Under the pieces are notes generated by a model. That model was not told the origin of the DNA. It ran no database searches and saw only the letters and a list, made by a program, of their open reading frames with translations. This document shows positions 8,685 through 15,962 of a stretch of 64,000 nucleotides of DNA, in pieces. Source of the stretch: Chachezhania sediminis (GTDB lineage: Bacteria; Pseudomonadota; Alphaproteobacteria; Rhodobacterales; Rhodobacteraceae); the NCBI RefSeq assembly GCF_009765275.1, contig NZ_VOPH01000001.1:1-64000 (forward strand), in the 5' to 3' direction. The translations under genes and the position numbers were made by a program. Every line of letters starts with the position of its first letter. The stretch's first letter is position 1.

Positions 8685-8765
8685 CCCGACTTCTTTGGTC
8701 TTCAAATACCTCGGGGGAGTCGCGCCAAAGGCGCGGCGGGGGCAGGGCCCCCGAAAACCTTTAAC
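8685..8765. repeat. CTTCAAATACCTC intergenic motif, copy 1
   Basis: The motif TTGGTCTTCAAATACCTCGG is followed by GC-rich inverted repeats (CGCGCC AAA GGCGCG). A near-identical copy (TTGATCTTCAAATACCTCAG plus hairpin) occurs at 18278-18320, and a more diverged one (CTTTTCACAAATACTCC) at 29078-29100. I believe such motifs are frequent in intergenic DNA of this group, but no function is established that I know of. Confidence 0.55.
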
Positions 8766-8778
8766 GAAGGCGCAACCC

Positions 8779-9891
8779 TCAGAAGGGTCCGTCCTCCAGT
8801 ACCCCGTCTGCGCTCATCTGCGCATAAAGCAGTCCTTCCCGCAGACCGCGATCCGCAACGGACAGGCGGTCCGTGGGCCAGATCCGCAGCAGCGCCTGCA
8901 GGATCGCCGATCCCGACATGATCAGCGCATGACGGTCCTCGCCGATCCTGGGATCCGACCGCCGCCCCTGGGGCCCCATGTCGAGGTAGCCCCGGATCAC
9001 CCGGTCGATCTGGTCCGACGTCATCCGCAGCCCGTCCACCTTGGTCCGGTCGTATCGCGAAAGGCCCAGATGCGACGCCGCAACGGTGGTGACGGTGCCC
9101 GAAGTGCCGACGATCTGGAACCGTTCCCGCGCATGGTCCCGCCGGTAGGGAGAGAAGGTGGCCAGGTTCTCTTCGAAGAACCAGCTCATCAGCGCGAAAC
9201 GGGCAGCATCGTCCTGCACGTCCTGGAACTGGTCGCGCAGCGTGGCAACCCCCAGCGGCACGGAAATCCAGTCGACCACCTTCGCTGCCGGGAACGGGCT
9301 TTCCGGCGGGTGGAACCCGGCGTGCAGCCGCATGATCGCCCGGGGCCGGTCCCGGTGGGGGACCGAAGTGATGTCGATCCACACCAGTTCGGTCGATCCG
9401 CCGCCGATATCGACGACCAGCAGATGATCGGTCTTGGTCGACACCAGCGGGGCACAGGAGATGACGGCCAGCCGGGCCTCTTCCTCGGGTTCGATGATCT
9501 CCAGGTTCAGGCCGGTCTCGCGCCGGACCTGGGCGATGAAGTCGCGGGCGTTGCGGGCGCGCCGGCAAGCCTCGGTCGCGACCAGCCGCATGCGGCGGAC
9601 GCGGTTTCGCTTCAGCTTCTGCTGGCAGATCCGCAAAGCCTGGATGGTGCGCGCCATCGACGACCGCGACAGGCGGCCGGTATGTTCAAGCCCGGCCCCC
9701 AACTGGACCGACTTGCTGAAACTGTCGACGACGTGAAAGCCGCTGCCCTTGGGCTGGGCAATCAGCATCCGACAGCTGTTCGTTCCCAGATCCAGGGCCG
9801 CATAGAGTTCGGCCGGATCTGGCGGAGCGGGCGCCGGCTGCTCGACCACCTTGGGGAGCAGACCCGCGCCGCTTGGACGCCTGGGCGCCAT
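8779..9891 (-). CDS. Ppx/GppA family phosphatase
   Basis: A 370-residue exopolyphosphatase/guanosine pentaphosphatase-type enzyme of the ASKHA fold. The phosphate-1 motif is YAALDLGTNSCRMLIAQ (about 30-45) and the phosphate-2 motif is LLVVDIGGGSTELVWID (about 160-175). A further conserved block is FQIVGTSGTVTTVAASHLGL. It is expected to hydrolyse polyphosphate and/or pppGpp in the cytoplasm. The ATG at 9891 fits the GGAGGG ribosome-binding site 7 bases upstream better than the GTG two codons earlier. The product is shorter than the ~500-residue enterobacterial enzymes because it lacks the C-terminal HD-like domain, as is usual in alphaproteobacteria. Confidence 0.92.
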   Translation of the reverse strand: MAPRRPSGAGLLPKVVEQPAPAPPDPAELYAALDLGTNSCRMLIAQPKGSGFHVVDSFSKSVQLGAGLEHTGRLSRSSMARTIQALRICQQKLKRNRVRRMRLVATEACRRARNARDFIAQVRRETGLNLEIIEPEEEARLAVISCAPLVSTKTDHLLVVDIGGGSTELVWIDITSVPHRDRPRAIMRLHAGFHPPESPFPAAKVVDWISVPLGVATLRDQFQDVQDDAARFALMSWFFEENLATFSPYRRDHARERFQIVGTSGTVTTVAASHLGLSRYDRTKVDGLRMTSDQIDRVIRGYLDMGPQGRRSDPRIGEDRHALIMSGSAILQALLRIWPTDRLSVADRGLREGLLYAQMSADGVLEDGPF

Positions 9892-10221
9892 GACCACGCC
9901 CTCCGGAATATCGAGTTAACTCTCAAGCTAGGCGGAAAGCCGGCCGCCCGCAAGGGAGATGGGGGCGGGCGCCGGGCGCGACGTCGGGCAACCTTGTGGA
10001 AAGATGCCCCGGTCGGACTGGCCGCGCCCCGGCCCGACGATCTGCATCACGAACTCCACGAGCATTTCAGGAACAGCCAGGTGCACGGGGGCGGTGGCGG
10101 TTTCGCCCTGTCGCGTCTAGGGTCGCTGCGCATCTGCGGAATGTCGAAAACAGCCCGCAGGTCGGATTCGGATTGGCATAGACCTGAAAACTCAGGTCAG
10201 GCCGCAAAGAGGGAATCGGTC
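9892..10221. other. Intergenic region with a perfect 18-bp inverted repeat
   Basis: Holds the minus-strand RBS of the Ppx gene (9899-9904). Near its right end is the inverted repeat GACCTGAAAACTCAGGTC at 10181-10198, about 23 bases before the next start codon. No gene seen. Confidence 0.6.
10181..10198. promoter_or_regulatory. Putative operator upstream of the one-carbon gene cluster
   Basis: A perfect palindrome of two 7-bp arms (GACCTGA and TCAGGTC) around AAAC, close to the start of the gene at 10222. With no U-run after it, it looks more like a protein-binding site than a terminator. The regulator is unknown. Confidence 0.45.
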
Positions 10222-10518
10222 ATGCCCGAAGTCACCATCGTCTACTGGCGCGACATCCCCGCCCAGGTCATCGTCGGCAAGGGCCGCCGGGGCACCAAGA
10301 AGGTGCTGCCGGAACGGTTCGAGCAGGCCATCGACCGGGCCGCGATGAAGGCAGGGGCGCGGGATACCGATGCCTATCTGGCCGACTGGCGCAAGGCGCC
10401 CGGTCCCGCGGCAGAGGGCGACCCGGCCGAGGTGGCAGAAGCGGCAGCCGCACGACTGGACGCGGAATACGGTCCCGAACGGATCCGGACCCTGATCGAC
10501 AATGGCGGATGGGCGTGA
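10222..10518 (+). CDS. Small 'virulence factor' family protein (PF13769-like)
   Basis: A 98-residue protein starting MPEVTIVYWRDIPAQVIVGKG. The VTIVYWRDIPAQV opening and the RRGTKKVLPERFEQAIDRAAM block are characteristic of a small family annotated as 'virulence factor' without demonstrated function. No signal peptide or membrane segment. It lies 50 bp before a methylene-THF reductase-like gene and 75 bp further on from there a methyl-THF methyltransferase follows, all in one direction, so a role in the same one-carbon pathway is a reasonable inference. The ATG at 10222 is the only good start at this position. Confidence 0.85.
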   Translation: MPEVTIVYWRDIPAQVIVGKGRRGTKKVLPERFEQAIDRAAMKAGARDTDAYLADWRKAPGPAAEGDPAEVAEAAAARLDAEYGPERIRTLIDNGGWA

Positions 10519-10568
10519 GCCCGGGTGACAGCGCGGGCAAGGGCCCGCACCGGTTATGGGAGACGGCA

Positions 10569-11501
10569 ATGGCCCTTCTGAACTTCAAGCGGCGCGACGC
10601 AGGCAATGAACCGGGCATTCCCGGCAATCCGGACGTCGAACGCTTCCTGCAGGGCTATTCCATCGAGGTGATGCCCCGCACCGCCGAGAAGGTGGAGAGC
10701 TTCGCCGACATCCTGCCAGCCGGCACCCGGGTCTACATCGCCCATATCGCCGGCACCCCGATCGAGGACATGGTCGCCACCGCGCGCCGGATCTCGGCCG
10801 AGGGCTTTTCCGTCATGCCGCATTTCCCGGCCCGGATCATCGCCGACAAGGCGACGCTGGCCGACTGGCTGGCCCGCTATCAGGGCGAGGCCGGGGTGGA
10901 ACAGGGTCTCTTGCTGGCGGGCGGCGTGGCCGACCCGGTGGGCGAGTTCGACAGCTCCATGCAACTGATGGAAACGGGGCTCTTCGACAAGGCGGGCTTC
11001 AAGCGTCTGCACGTGGCCGGTCACCCGGAAGGCAACCGCGACATCGACCCCGACGGCGGCCGCCGCAACGTCGACGCGGCGCTGCAATGGAAACAGGGCT
11101 TTTCCGAACGCACCGACGCCGAAATGGCCATCGCCACCCAGTTCGCCTTCGAGGCAGAGCCGATCATCGAATGGGCGGATGCGCTGAAGGCCGCCGGCAT
11201 CACCATCCCGATCCATATAGGCATCGCGGGCCCCGCCAAGCTGCAGACGCTGATCAAGTTCGCCATCGCCTGCGGTGTCGGTCCGTCGCTGAAGGTCCTG
11301 CAGAAGCGCGCCATGGACGTGACCAAGCTGATGCTGCCCTATGAACCCACCGAGGTGATCGCGAAACTGGCCGCCCACAAGGCCGCGAACCCCGACTTCA
11401 ATATCGAACGGGTGCATTTCTTCCCGCTGGGCGGTATCAAGACCAATGCCACCTGGGCCACCGAAAACGGTGGTGCGGCGGCGAAACCGGTCAACGGCTG
11501 A
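10569..11501 (+). CDS. Methylenetetrahydrofolate reductase family protein
   Basis: A 310-residue cytoplasmic protein with the TIM-barrel blocks of the MetF family: YSIEVMPRTAEKVESF near the N-terminus (residues ~33-48), YIAHIAGTPIEDMVATARRI, LLLAGG, LHVAGHPEGNRDID and IPIHIGIAGPAKLQTLIKFA. MetF-type enzymes interconvert 5,10-methylene-THF and 5-methyl-THF using a flavin. This version belongs to the divergent branch found beside corrinoid-dependent methyltransferases, where it likely oxidises methyl-THF made from methylated substrates. The next gene downstream is the predicted methyl-THF methyltransferase, supporting that pairing. Confidence 0.85.
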   Translation: MALLNFKRRDAGNEPGIPGNPDVERFLQGYSIEVMPRTAEKVESFADILPAGTRVYIAHIAGTPIEDMVATARRISAEGFSVMPHFPARIIADKATLADWLARYQGEAGVEQGLLLAGGVADPVGEFDSSMQLMETGLFDKAGFKRLHVAGHPEGNRDIDPDGGRRNVDAALQWKQGFSERTDAEMAIATQFAFEAEPIIEWADALKAAGITIPIHIGIAGPAKLQTLIKFAIACGVGPSLKVLQKRAMDVTKLMLPYEPTEVIAKLAAHKAANPDFNIERVHFFPLGGIKTNATWATENGGAAAKPVNG

Positions 11502-11592
11502 CCACAGTCGGTGCAGGTCCCGCGCGCTGTCGGGCGCGGGGTGGCCCGCCGGTTCAACGGAACTCTCGAAAGACGACCCTGAAAGGGCTGAC

Positions 11593-12651
11593 ATGACCCG
11601 CACCGTGCTGGAAAGCAAATCCAAGACCGCCATCATCGGCTTCGATCAACCCTTCTGCGTGATCGGCGAGCGGATCAATCCGACCGGCCGCAAGAAACTG
11701 GCGGCCGAGCTGGAGGCCGGCGATTTCTCGACCGTCGAGAAGGACGCGCTGGCCCAGGTCGCGGCCGGGGCCACCGTGCTCGATATCAACGCGGGCGTCG
11801 TCTACAATTCGAACCCCAACCCGAACGAGACCGAACCGCCACTGATGCGCAAGATCGTCGAGCTGGTGCAGGGGCTGGTGGACGTGCCGCTTTGCATCGA
11901 CAGCTCGGTTCCCGGGGCGCTGGAGGCGGGGCTGGAGATCTGCGAGGGCCGGCCCCTGGTGAATTCCGTCACGGGCGAGGAGGAACGGATGGAATTCGTC
12001 CTGCCGCTGGTCAAGAAGTACAACGTGCCGGTGGTGGCGATTTCGAACGACGACACCGGCATTTCCGAAGATCCGGACGTGCGCTTTGCCGTCGCCAAGC
12101 GGATCGTGGAACGGGCCGCGGATTACGGCATTCCGGCCCATGACATCGTGGTCGATCCGCTGGTGATGCCGGTGGGTGCCATGGGCACTGCCGGTGTGCA
12201 GGTCTTCACCCTGGTCCGGCGCCTGCGCGAGGAACTGGGCGTGAACACGACCTGCGGGGCGTCCAACATCTCGTTCGGACTGCCGAACCGGCACGGGATC
12301 AACAATGCCTTCCTGCCGATGGCGATGGGTGCGGGCATGACCTCTGCCATCATGAACCCGGTGGCGCTGCCGGTCACACAGGCCAAGATCGCCGAAAAGA
12401 AAGCAGAGCTGGAAGCGTTGGGGATCTCGGTCCCGGAAGGGATCGACGACGAAACCTTCGTGACCGTCTTCGGCATGGGATCGACCCAGTCGCGCCCGGG
12501 CAAGGAAATGGAGGCGATCCGCGCCGCCAATTTCCTGTCGAACCACGATCCCCACGGTGCCAACTGGATCGCCTTCAACAAGCCCCCGGGCGAGGCCGGA
12601 GAGGGACGCCGCGGCGGGCGGGGCGGCGGCGGACGTCGGCGCCGCGGCTGA
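11593..12651 (+). CDS. Methyltetrahydrofolate:corrinoid methyltransferase
   Basis: A 352-residue pterin-binding-domain enzyme (DHPS/MeTr TIM barrel). Conserved features are CVIGERINPTGRKKLAAEL near residue 20, DINAGVV with the folate-binding Asp/Asn, CIDSSVPGALEAGLE, LVNSVTGEEERM, and CGASNISFGLPNRHGINNAF with the catalytic Asn. It should move a methyl group between THF and a corrinoid protein. The C-terminus ends in an odd Arg/Gly-rich tail (EGRRGGRGGGGRRRRG); the ferredoxin-ASKHA activator 3.3 kb downstream ends in a similar run of arginines. No corrinoid-binding protein or substrate methyltransferase is seen in the window. Confidence 0.9.
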   Translation: MTRTVLESKSKTAIIGFDQPFCVIGERINPTGRKKLAAELEAGDFSTVEKDALAQVAAGATVLDINAGVVYNSNPNPNETEPPLMRKIVELVQGLVDVPLCIDSSVPGALEAGLEICEGRPLVNSVTGEEERMEFVLPLVKKYNVPVVAISNDDTGISEDPDVRFAVAKRIVERAADYGIPAHDIVVDPLVMPVGAMGTAGVQVFTLVRRLREELGVNTTCGASNISFGLPNRHGINNAFLPMAMGAGMTSAIMNPVALPVTQAKIAEKKAELEALGISVPEGIDDETFVTVFGMGSTQSRPGKEMEAIRAANFLSNHDPHGANWIAFNKPPGEAGEGRRGGRGGGGRRRRG

Positions 12652-12663
12652 GCTTTTGCCGGG

Positions 12664-12690
12664 TCCAGGGCCCTTTGAACGGGCCCTGGC
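12664..12690. terminator. TTTGAA-loop hairpin after the methyltransferase gene
   Basis: CCAGGGCCC, loop TTTGAAC, GGGCCCTGG (9 perfect bp) 13 bases after the stop codon, with no U-run. It is one of three hairpins in 12.6-16 kb sharing a TTTGAA centre (others at 15778-15797 and 15899-15935). Confidence 0.6.
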
Positions 12691-12770
12691 AAGAGCATTC
12701 GAAATGCACTTCGCAAGCCGCTTGACGGCGGCTTCGCGTTCGGGCCGCGGCCCGAAGTCCCTTCGCGTTG
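12691..12770. repeat. Cluster of short inverted repeats
   Basis: Directly after the hairpin at 12664 come AAGCCGC/GCGGCTT (12715-12734) and the perfect 18-bp palindrome TTCGGGCCGCGGCCCGAA (12739-12756). Stacked palindromes between two same-direction genes resemble REP-like or processing elements, but no second full copy is seen here. Confidence 0.5.
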
Positions 12771-12827
12771 TGGCCCCGTCCGGTCTATCCTGCCGGGACC
12801 AGTGACGCAGCGCCGAAGGATTCCCCC

Positions 12828-13844
12828 ATGACTGACACTGCCGACGGCCCGCGGATCGAGCGCCGTGCGCTTGTCCTTGCGATGTGGGGCAATCTCTTCA
12901 TGGGTGTGACCGGCGTCCTGTGCGCGATCCTTTCCCATTCCAACGCGATCCTGGTCGACGGCCTGTTCTCGACCATCGGCTTCACCGCCGCCATCGCCGG
13001 GCGCCGCATCTCGGCCCGGGCCGAGGACGGGCCCGACCGTCTGCGCCCCTTCGGCTATGCCGCGGACGAGGCGATCTTCACCACCTTCCGCGCGCTTTCG
13101 CTTCTGGGGCTGATGCTTTTCGCCATGGCCTCGGCGTTGTCCAACATCTGGTCCTATCTCCGCGGCCACCCGCCCGAGGAACTGGTTTTCGGCATCGTTG
13201 TCGTCTACTTCGTCGTCATCGGTGCGACTTGCCTCGCGCTCTGGTATTCCCACCGCAAGTCCTGGATCGCCGGCGGCCGGCGCAGCGAAATCCTGAGGAT
13301 GGAAGCCAACGGCGCCGCCTTCGACGGAATCCTGACCGCCGCCGCAGGTATGGGCCTGGCAGTGGTGCACGTGTTCCGGAACGGGATCCTGGCGCCCGTG
13401 GCCCCGGTGGGCGACTCGATCATCGTGCTGGTCCTCTGTGCGGCCGTCGTCGGCCGCTATGTCTTCGACTTCCGCGCGGGGCTGAAGGAACTGGCCGGCG
13501 TCACCGCAGGCCCGGCCGAGGTCGCGCTGGTCCGCCGCGCCCTGCGGCCCCTGCTGGTCGCGGATGGCGGGCGGCTGGTCGACATGTCCGTCAGCAAGCT
13601 GGGCCGCAGCTACATGGTCGCCGCCTATTACAATCCGCGCCGAAAGATGACAGCCGCCGAAGTCGACACCCTGGCCCTGGCGCTGGACAGGGCGGCGCAG
13701 GACGTTCTGCGCGGGTCGATGGTGATCCTGATCGTCACCGAATACGGCCGCGCCTGGCCCGAGGCCCTGGTCCGCGATTTCCGCACGCCCACCAGCCTGG
13801 ACGACCCCGAGGATTTCACCCCGTCGCCCGACGCGCCCGACTGA
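12828..13844 (+). CDS. Cation diffusion facilitator (CDF) family transporter
   Basis: A 338-residue inner-membrane protein with about six hydrophobic segments in residues 15-220. The second contains HSNAILVDGLFSTIGFTAA, where the conserved Asp of CDF metal sites lies. A hydrophilic C-terminal part (about 225-338) corresponds to the cytoplasmic domain of CDF transporters. Family members export Zn2+, Fe2+, Mn2+ or similar ions by proton exchange; the metal cannot be told from sequence. It starts 177 bp after the methyltransferase gene, separated by strong hairpins, so it probably has its own promoter. Confidence 0.85.
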   Translation: MTDTADGPRIERRALVLAMWGNLFMGVTGVLCAILSHSNAILVDGLFSTIGFTAAIAGRRISARAEDGPDRLRPFGYAADEAIFTTFRALSLLGLMLFAMASALSNIWSYLRGHPPEELVFGIVVVYFVVIGATCLALWYSHRKSWIAGGRRSEILRMEANGAAFDGILTAAAGMGLAVVHVFRNGILAPVAPVGDSIIVLVLCAAVVGRYVFDFRAGLKELAGVTAGPAEVALVRRALRPLLVADGGRLVDMSVSKLGRSYMVAAYYNPRRKMTAAEVDTLALALDRAAQDVLRGSMVILIVTEYGRAWPEALVRDFRTPTSLDDPEDFTPSPDAPD

Positions 13845-13936
13845 CACCGTTCCGGGCGGTCCCGCTCTGGCCTCCGGGCCGCCCTCCGTGCCATGTTCGC
13901 GCCGAAAACGCACGAACCGCAGGAAGGCATCCGCCC

Positions 13937-15718
13937 ATGAGCTTCACCACCAGACCCGAGATCCAGGGCACCTTCGGTGTCGTCACCTCGACCCACTGGA
14001 TTGCCAGCGCGGTCGGGATGGCCATGCTGGAACGCGGCGGCAATGCCTTCGACGCCGCTGTCGCCGCCGGTTTCGTCCTGCAGGTGGTCGAGCCGCACCT
14101 GAACGGCCCCGCCGGAGAATTCCCCGCCATATTCCGTTCGGCCGCCACGGGTCAGACCCAGGTGCTGTGCGCCCAAGGCACTGCCCCGGCCGGCGCCACC
14201 ATCGACCATTACCGCGGGCAGGGCCTGTCGCAAATCCCGGGCTCTGGCATGCTGGCGACCGTCACCCCCGGCGCCTTCGACGGCTGGATGATGCTGCTGC
14301 GTGACCACGGCACAATGCCGCTTCGGACGGTTCTGGAACCCGCGATCCACTATGCCCGCGCCGGCCATCCGATCCTGACGCGGGCCGCGGCGACCATCGC
14401 GGGCCTGGCGGACTTCTATACAACCCACTGGCCCACCTCTGCCGCAACCTGGATGCCCGGCGGCCATGCGCCCGCGGGCGGGGCGCTGTTTGCCAACCCG
14501 GTCCTGGCCGACACCTGGGACCGGATCCTGACCGAGGCCGAAGCGGTCCCCGGCCGCGACGCCCAGATCGAGGCCGCCCGCCGTGCGTGGTCGCAGGGTT
14601 TCGTGGCCGAGGCTGTCGATGCCTTCGTCCGCCGGACCGAAGTCATGGATGCATCGGGCGCGCCGCACCGGGGCGTGCTGACGGCCGACGACATGGCCGG
14701 CTGGCAGGCCAGTTACGAGGCGCCCCTGTCGGGCGACTATCGCTGCTGGCAGGTCCTGAAGACGGGGCCCTGGGGGCAGGGGCCTGTCCTGCTGCAAAGC
14801 CTGGCGCTGCTGGAAGGCTTCGACCTGGGCGCGATGGATCCGGACGGGGCCGCGTTCATCCACCTGGTGATCGAGGCGCAGAAACTCGCCTTCGCGGATC
14901 GCGAGGCCTATTATGGGGATCCCGCCTTCGTCGACGTGCCGCTGGACACGCTGCTGTCAGCGGCGAACACCACCGCCCGGCAGACCCAGATCGGCGCCAT
15001 TGCCTCGATGGAGCAACGGCCCAGCCTGCTGGACGGCTACGAGGCGCTGACCCGGGGTGTGGTGGACCGTGCCGTGCGCCTGACCGGCGACCGCGACGCG
15101 GCCGAGCCCACGATGGCCCACCTGTCGGAAAAGCGGGGGGATACGGTCCATCTGGACGTGATCGACAAGCTGGGTAACATGATCTCTGTTACGCCGTCGG
15201 GCGGCTGGCTGCAATCCAGTCCTGTGATCCCTGAACTTGGCTTCTGCCTGAATTCCCGTGCACAGATGTTCTGGCTGGAGGACGGGCTGAACCAGTCCCT
15301 GCGTCCCGGCGCGCGGCCGCGAACGACGCTGACCCCCAGCCTGGCCTTCGGGCCGGAAGGGCAGGCGCTGGCCTTCGGCACCCCGGGCGGCGATCAGCAG
15401 GACCAGTGGCAGCTTGTCTGGTTCCTGCACCACGTCCACCACGGCATGAACCTGCAGGAGGCGATCGACGCCCCACTGTTCCATTCACAGCATTTCACCG
15501 GATCTTTCTACCCGCGATCCGCCCTGCCGGGGCAGATGATGATCGAGGAAAGTGTCGGCGCCTCGGTCATTTCCGAACTTCGGGCCCGGGGTCATGTGGT
15601 AAATGTCACCCCGGAATGGACGGCCGGCCGCTTGACGGCAGCTTCCATCTCGCCGGACGGCATCCTGCGTGCAGCGGCCACCCCGCGGCTGATGCAGGCC
15701 TATGCAGTGGGGCGGTGA
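13937..15718 (+). CDS. Gamma-glutamyltransferase-like protein, apparently cytoplasmic
   Basis: A 593-residue Ntn-hydrolase of the gamma-glutamyltranspeptidase family. Large-subunit motifs include MLERGGNAFDAAVAAGFVLQVVEPHLNGPAGE and PGAFDGWMMLLRDHGT. The presumed autoprocessing nucleophile is Thr-403 in the stretch DTVHLDVIDKLGNMISVT, matching TTHxS of classical enzymes except that the second Thr is Val. Small-subunit blocks TLTPSLAF and AFGTPGGDQQDQWQ follow. There is no signal peptide, unlike periplasmic Ggt, so it probably acts on a cytoplasmic gamma-glutamyl or related amide substrate. It may be co-transcribed with the CDF gene (92 bp gap). Confidence 0.85.
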   Translation: MSFTTRPEIQGTFGVVTSTHWIASAVGMAMLERGGNAFDAAVAAGFVLQVVEPHLNGPAGEFPAIFRSAATGQTQVLCAQGTAPAGATIDHYRGQGLSQIPGSGMLATVTPGAFDGWMMLLRDHGTMPLRTVLEPAIHYARAGHPILTRAAATIAGLADFYTTHWPTSAATWMPGGHAPAGGALFANPVLADTWDRILTEAEAVPGRDAQIEAARRAWSQGFVAEAVDAFVRRTEVMDASGAPHRGVLTADDMAGWQASYEAPLSGDYRCWQVLKTGPWGQGPVLLQSLALLEGFDLGAMDPDGAAFIHLVIEAQKLAFADREAYYGDPAFVDVPLDTLLSAANTTARQTQIGAIASMEQRPSLLDGYEALTRGVVDRAVRLTGDRDAAEPTMAHLSEKRGDTVHLDVIDKLGNMISVTPSGGWLQSSPVIPELGFCLNSRAQMFWLEDGLNQSLRPGARPRTTLTPSLAFGPEGQALAFGTPGGDQQDQWQLVWFLHHVHHGMNLQEAIDAPLFHSQHFTGSFYPRSALPGQMMIEESVGASVISELRARGHVVNVTPEWTAGRLTAASISPDGILRAAATPRLMQAYAVGR

Positions 15719-15777
15719 TCCGGCGCTGCGGCGGTCACCAAGGTTTCGTTTCGGCTGAACGTTGCGGCGTTGGAGGG

Positions 15778-15797
15778 AAGGCCGTTTGAACGGCCTT
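15778..15797. terminator. TTTGAA-loop hairpin, copy 2
   Basis: AAGGCCG, TTTGAA, CGGCCTT, 60 bases after the gamma-glutamyltransferase-like gene. It shares its centre with the hairpins at 12664 and 15899 and is followed by GGACGTCAGGCGC, a sequence that recurs after the third hairpin. Confidence 0.6.
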
Positions 15798-15898
15798 GCC
15801 CCGGACAGGACGTCAGGCGCGGAATCATGGATCAAGGCCCTTTGGCCCGCGGCAGCGTAGCGCCCATCCAGGTCGTCGGGAGGTGGCGAACGCTACGG

Positions 15899-15935
15899 CC
15901 CACGGCAAGGCCCTTTGAAAGGGCCTTGCCGTGGG
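15899..15935. terminator. Perfect 37-bp dyad between convergent genes (TTTGAA copy 3)
   Basis: Two 18-base arms that are exact reverse complements around a single G, beginning CCCACGGCAAGGCCC and centred on TTTGAAA. It lies 27 bases beyond the stop codon of the minus-strand ASKHA gene and would be a very stable hairpin in RNA from either strand. Probably a bidirectional terminator, although there is no U-run. Confidence 0.65.
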
Positions 15936-15962
15936 CGGGACGTCGAGCGCCGGTCGAAACCG

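Noticed and set aside
8617-10518. A 633-codon open frame on the plus strand across the Ppx gene
   Set aside because: It is the antisense shadow of the Ppx/GppA gene; only its last 98 codons (from 10222) form a real gene with family motifs.
12123-13913. A 596-codon open frame on the minus strand
   Set aside because: Low-complexity Arg/Gly/His-rich translation antisense to the methyltransferase and CDF genes, as expected from high GC with few stops.
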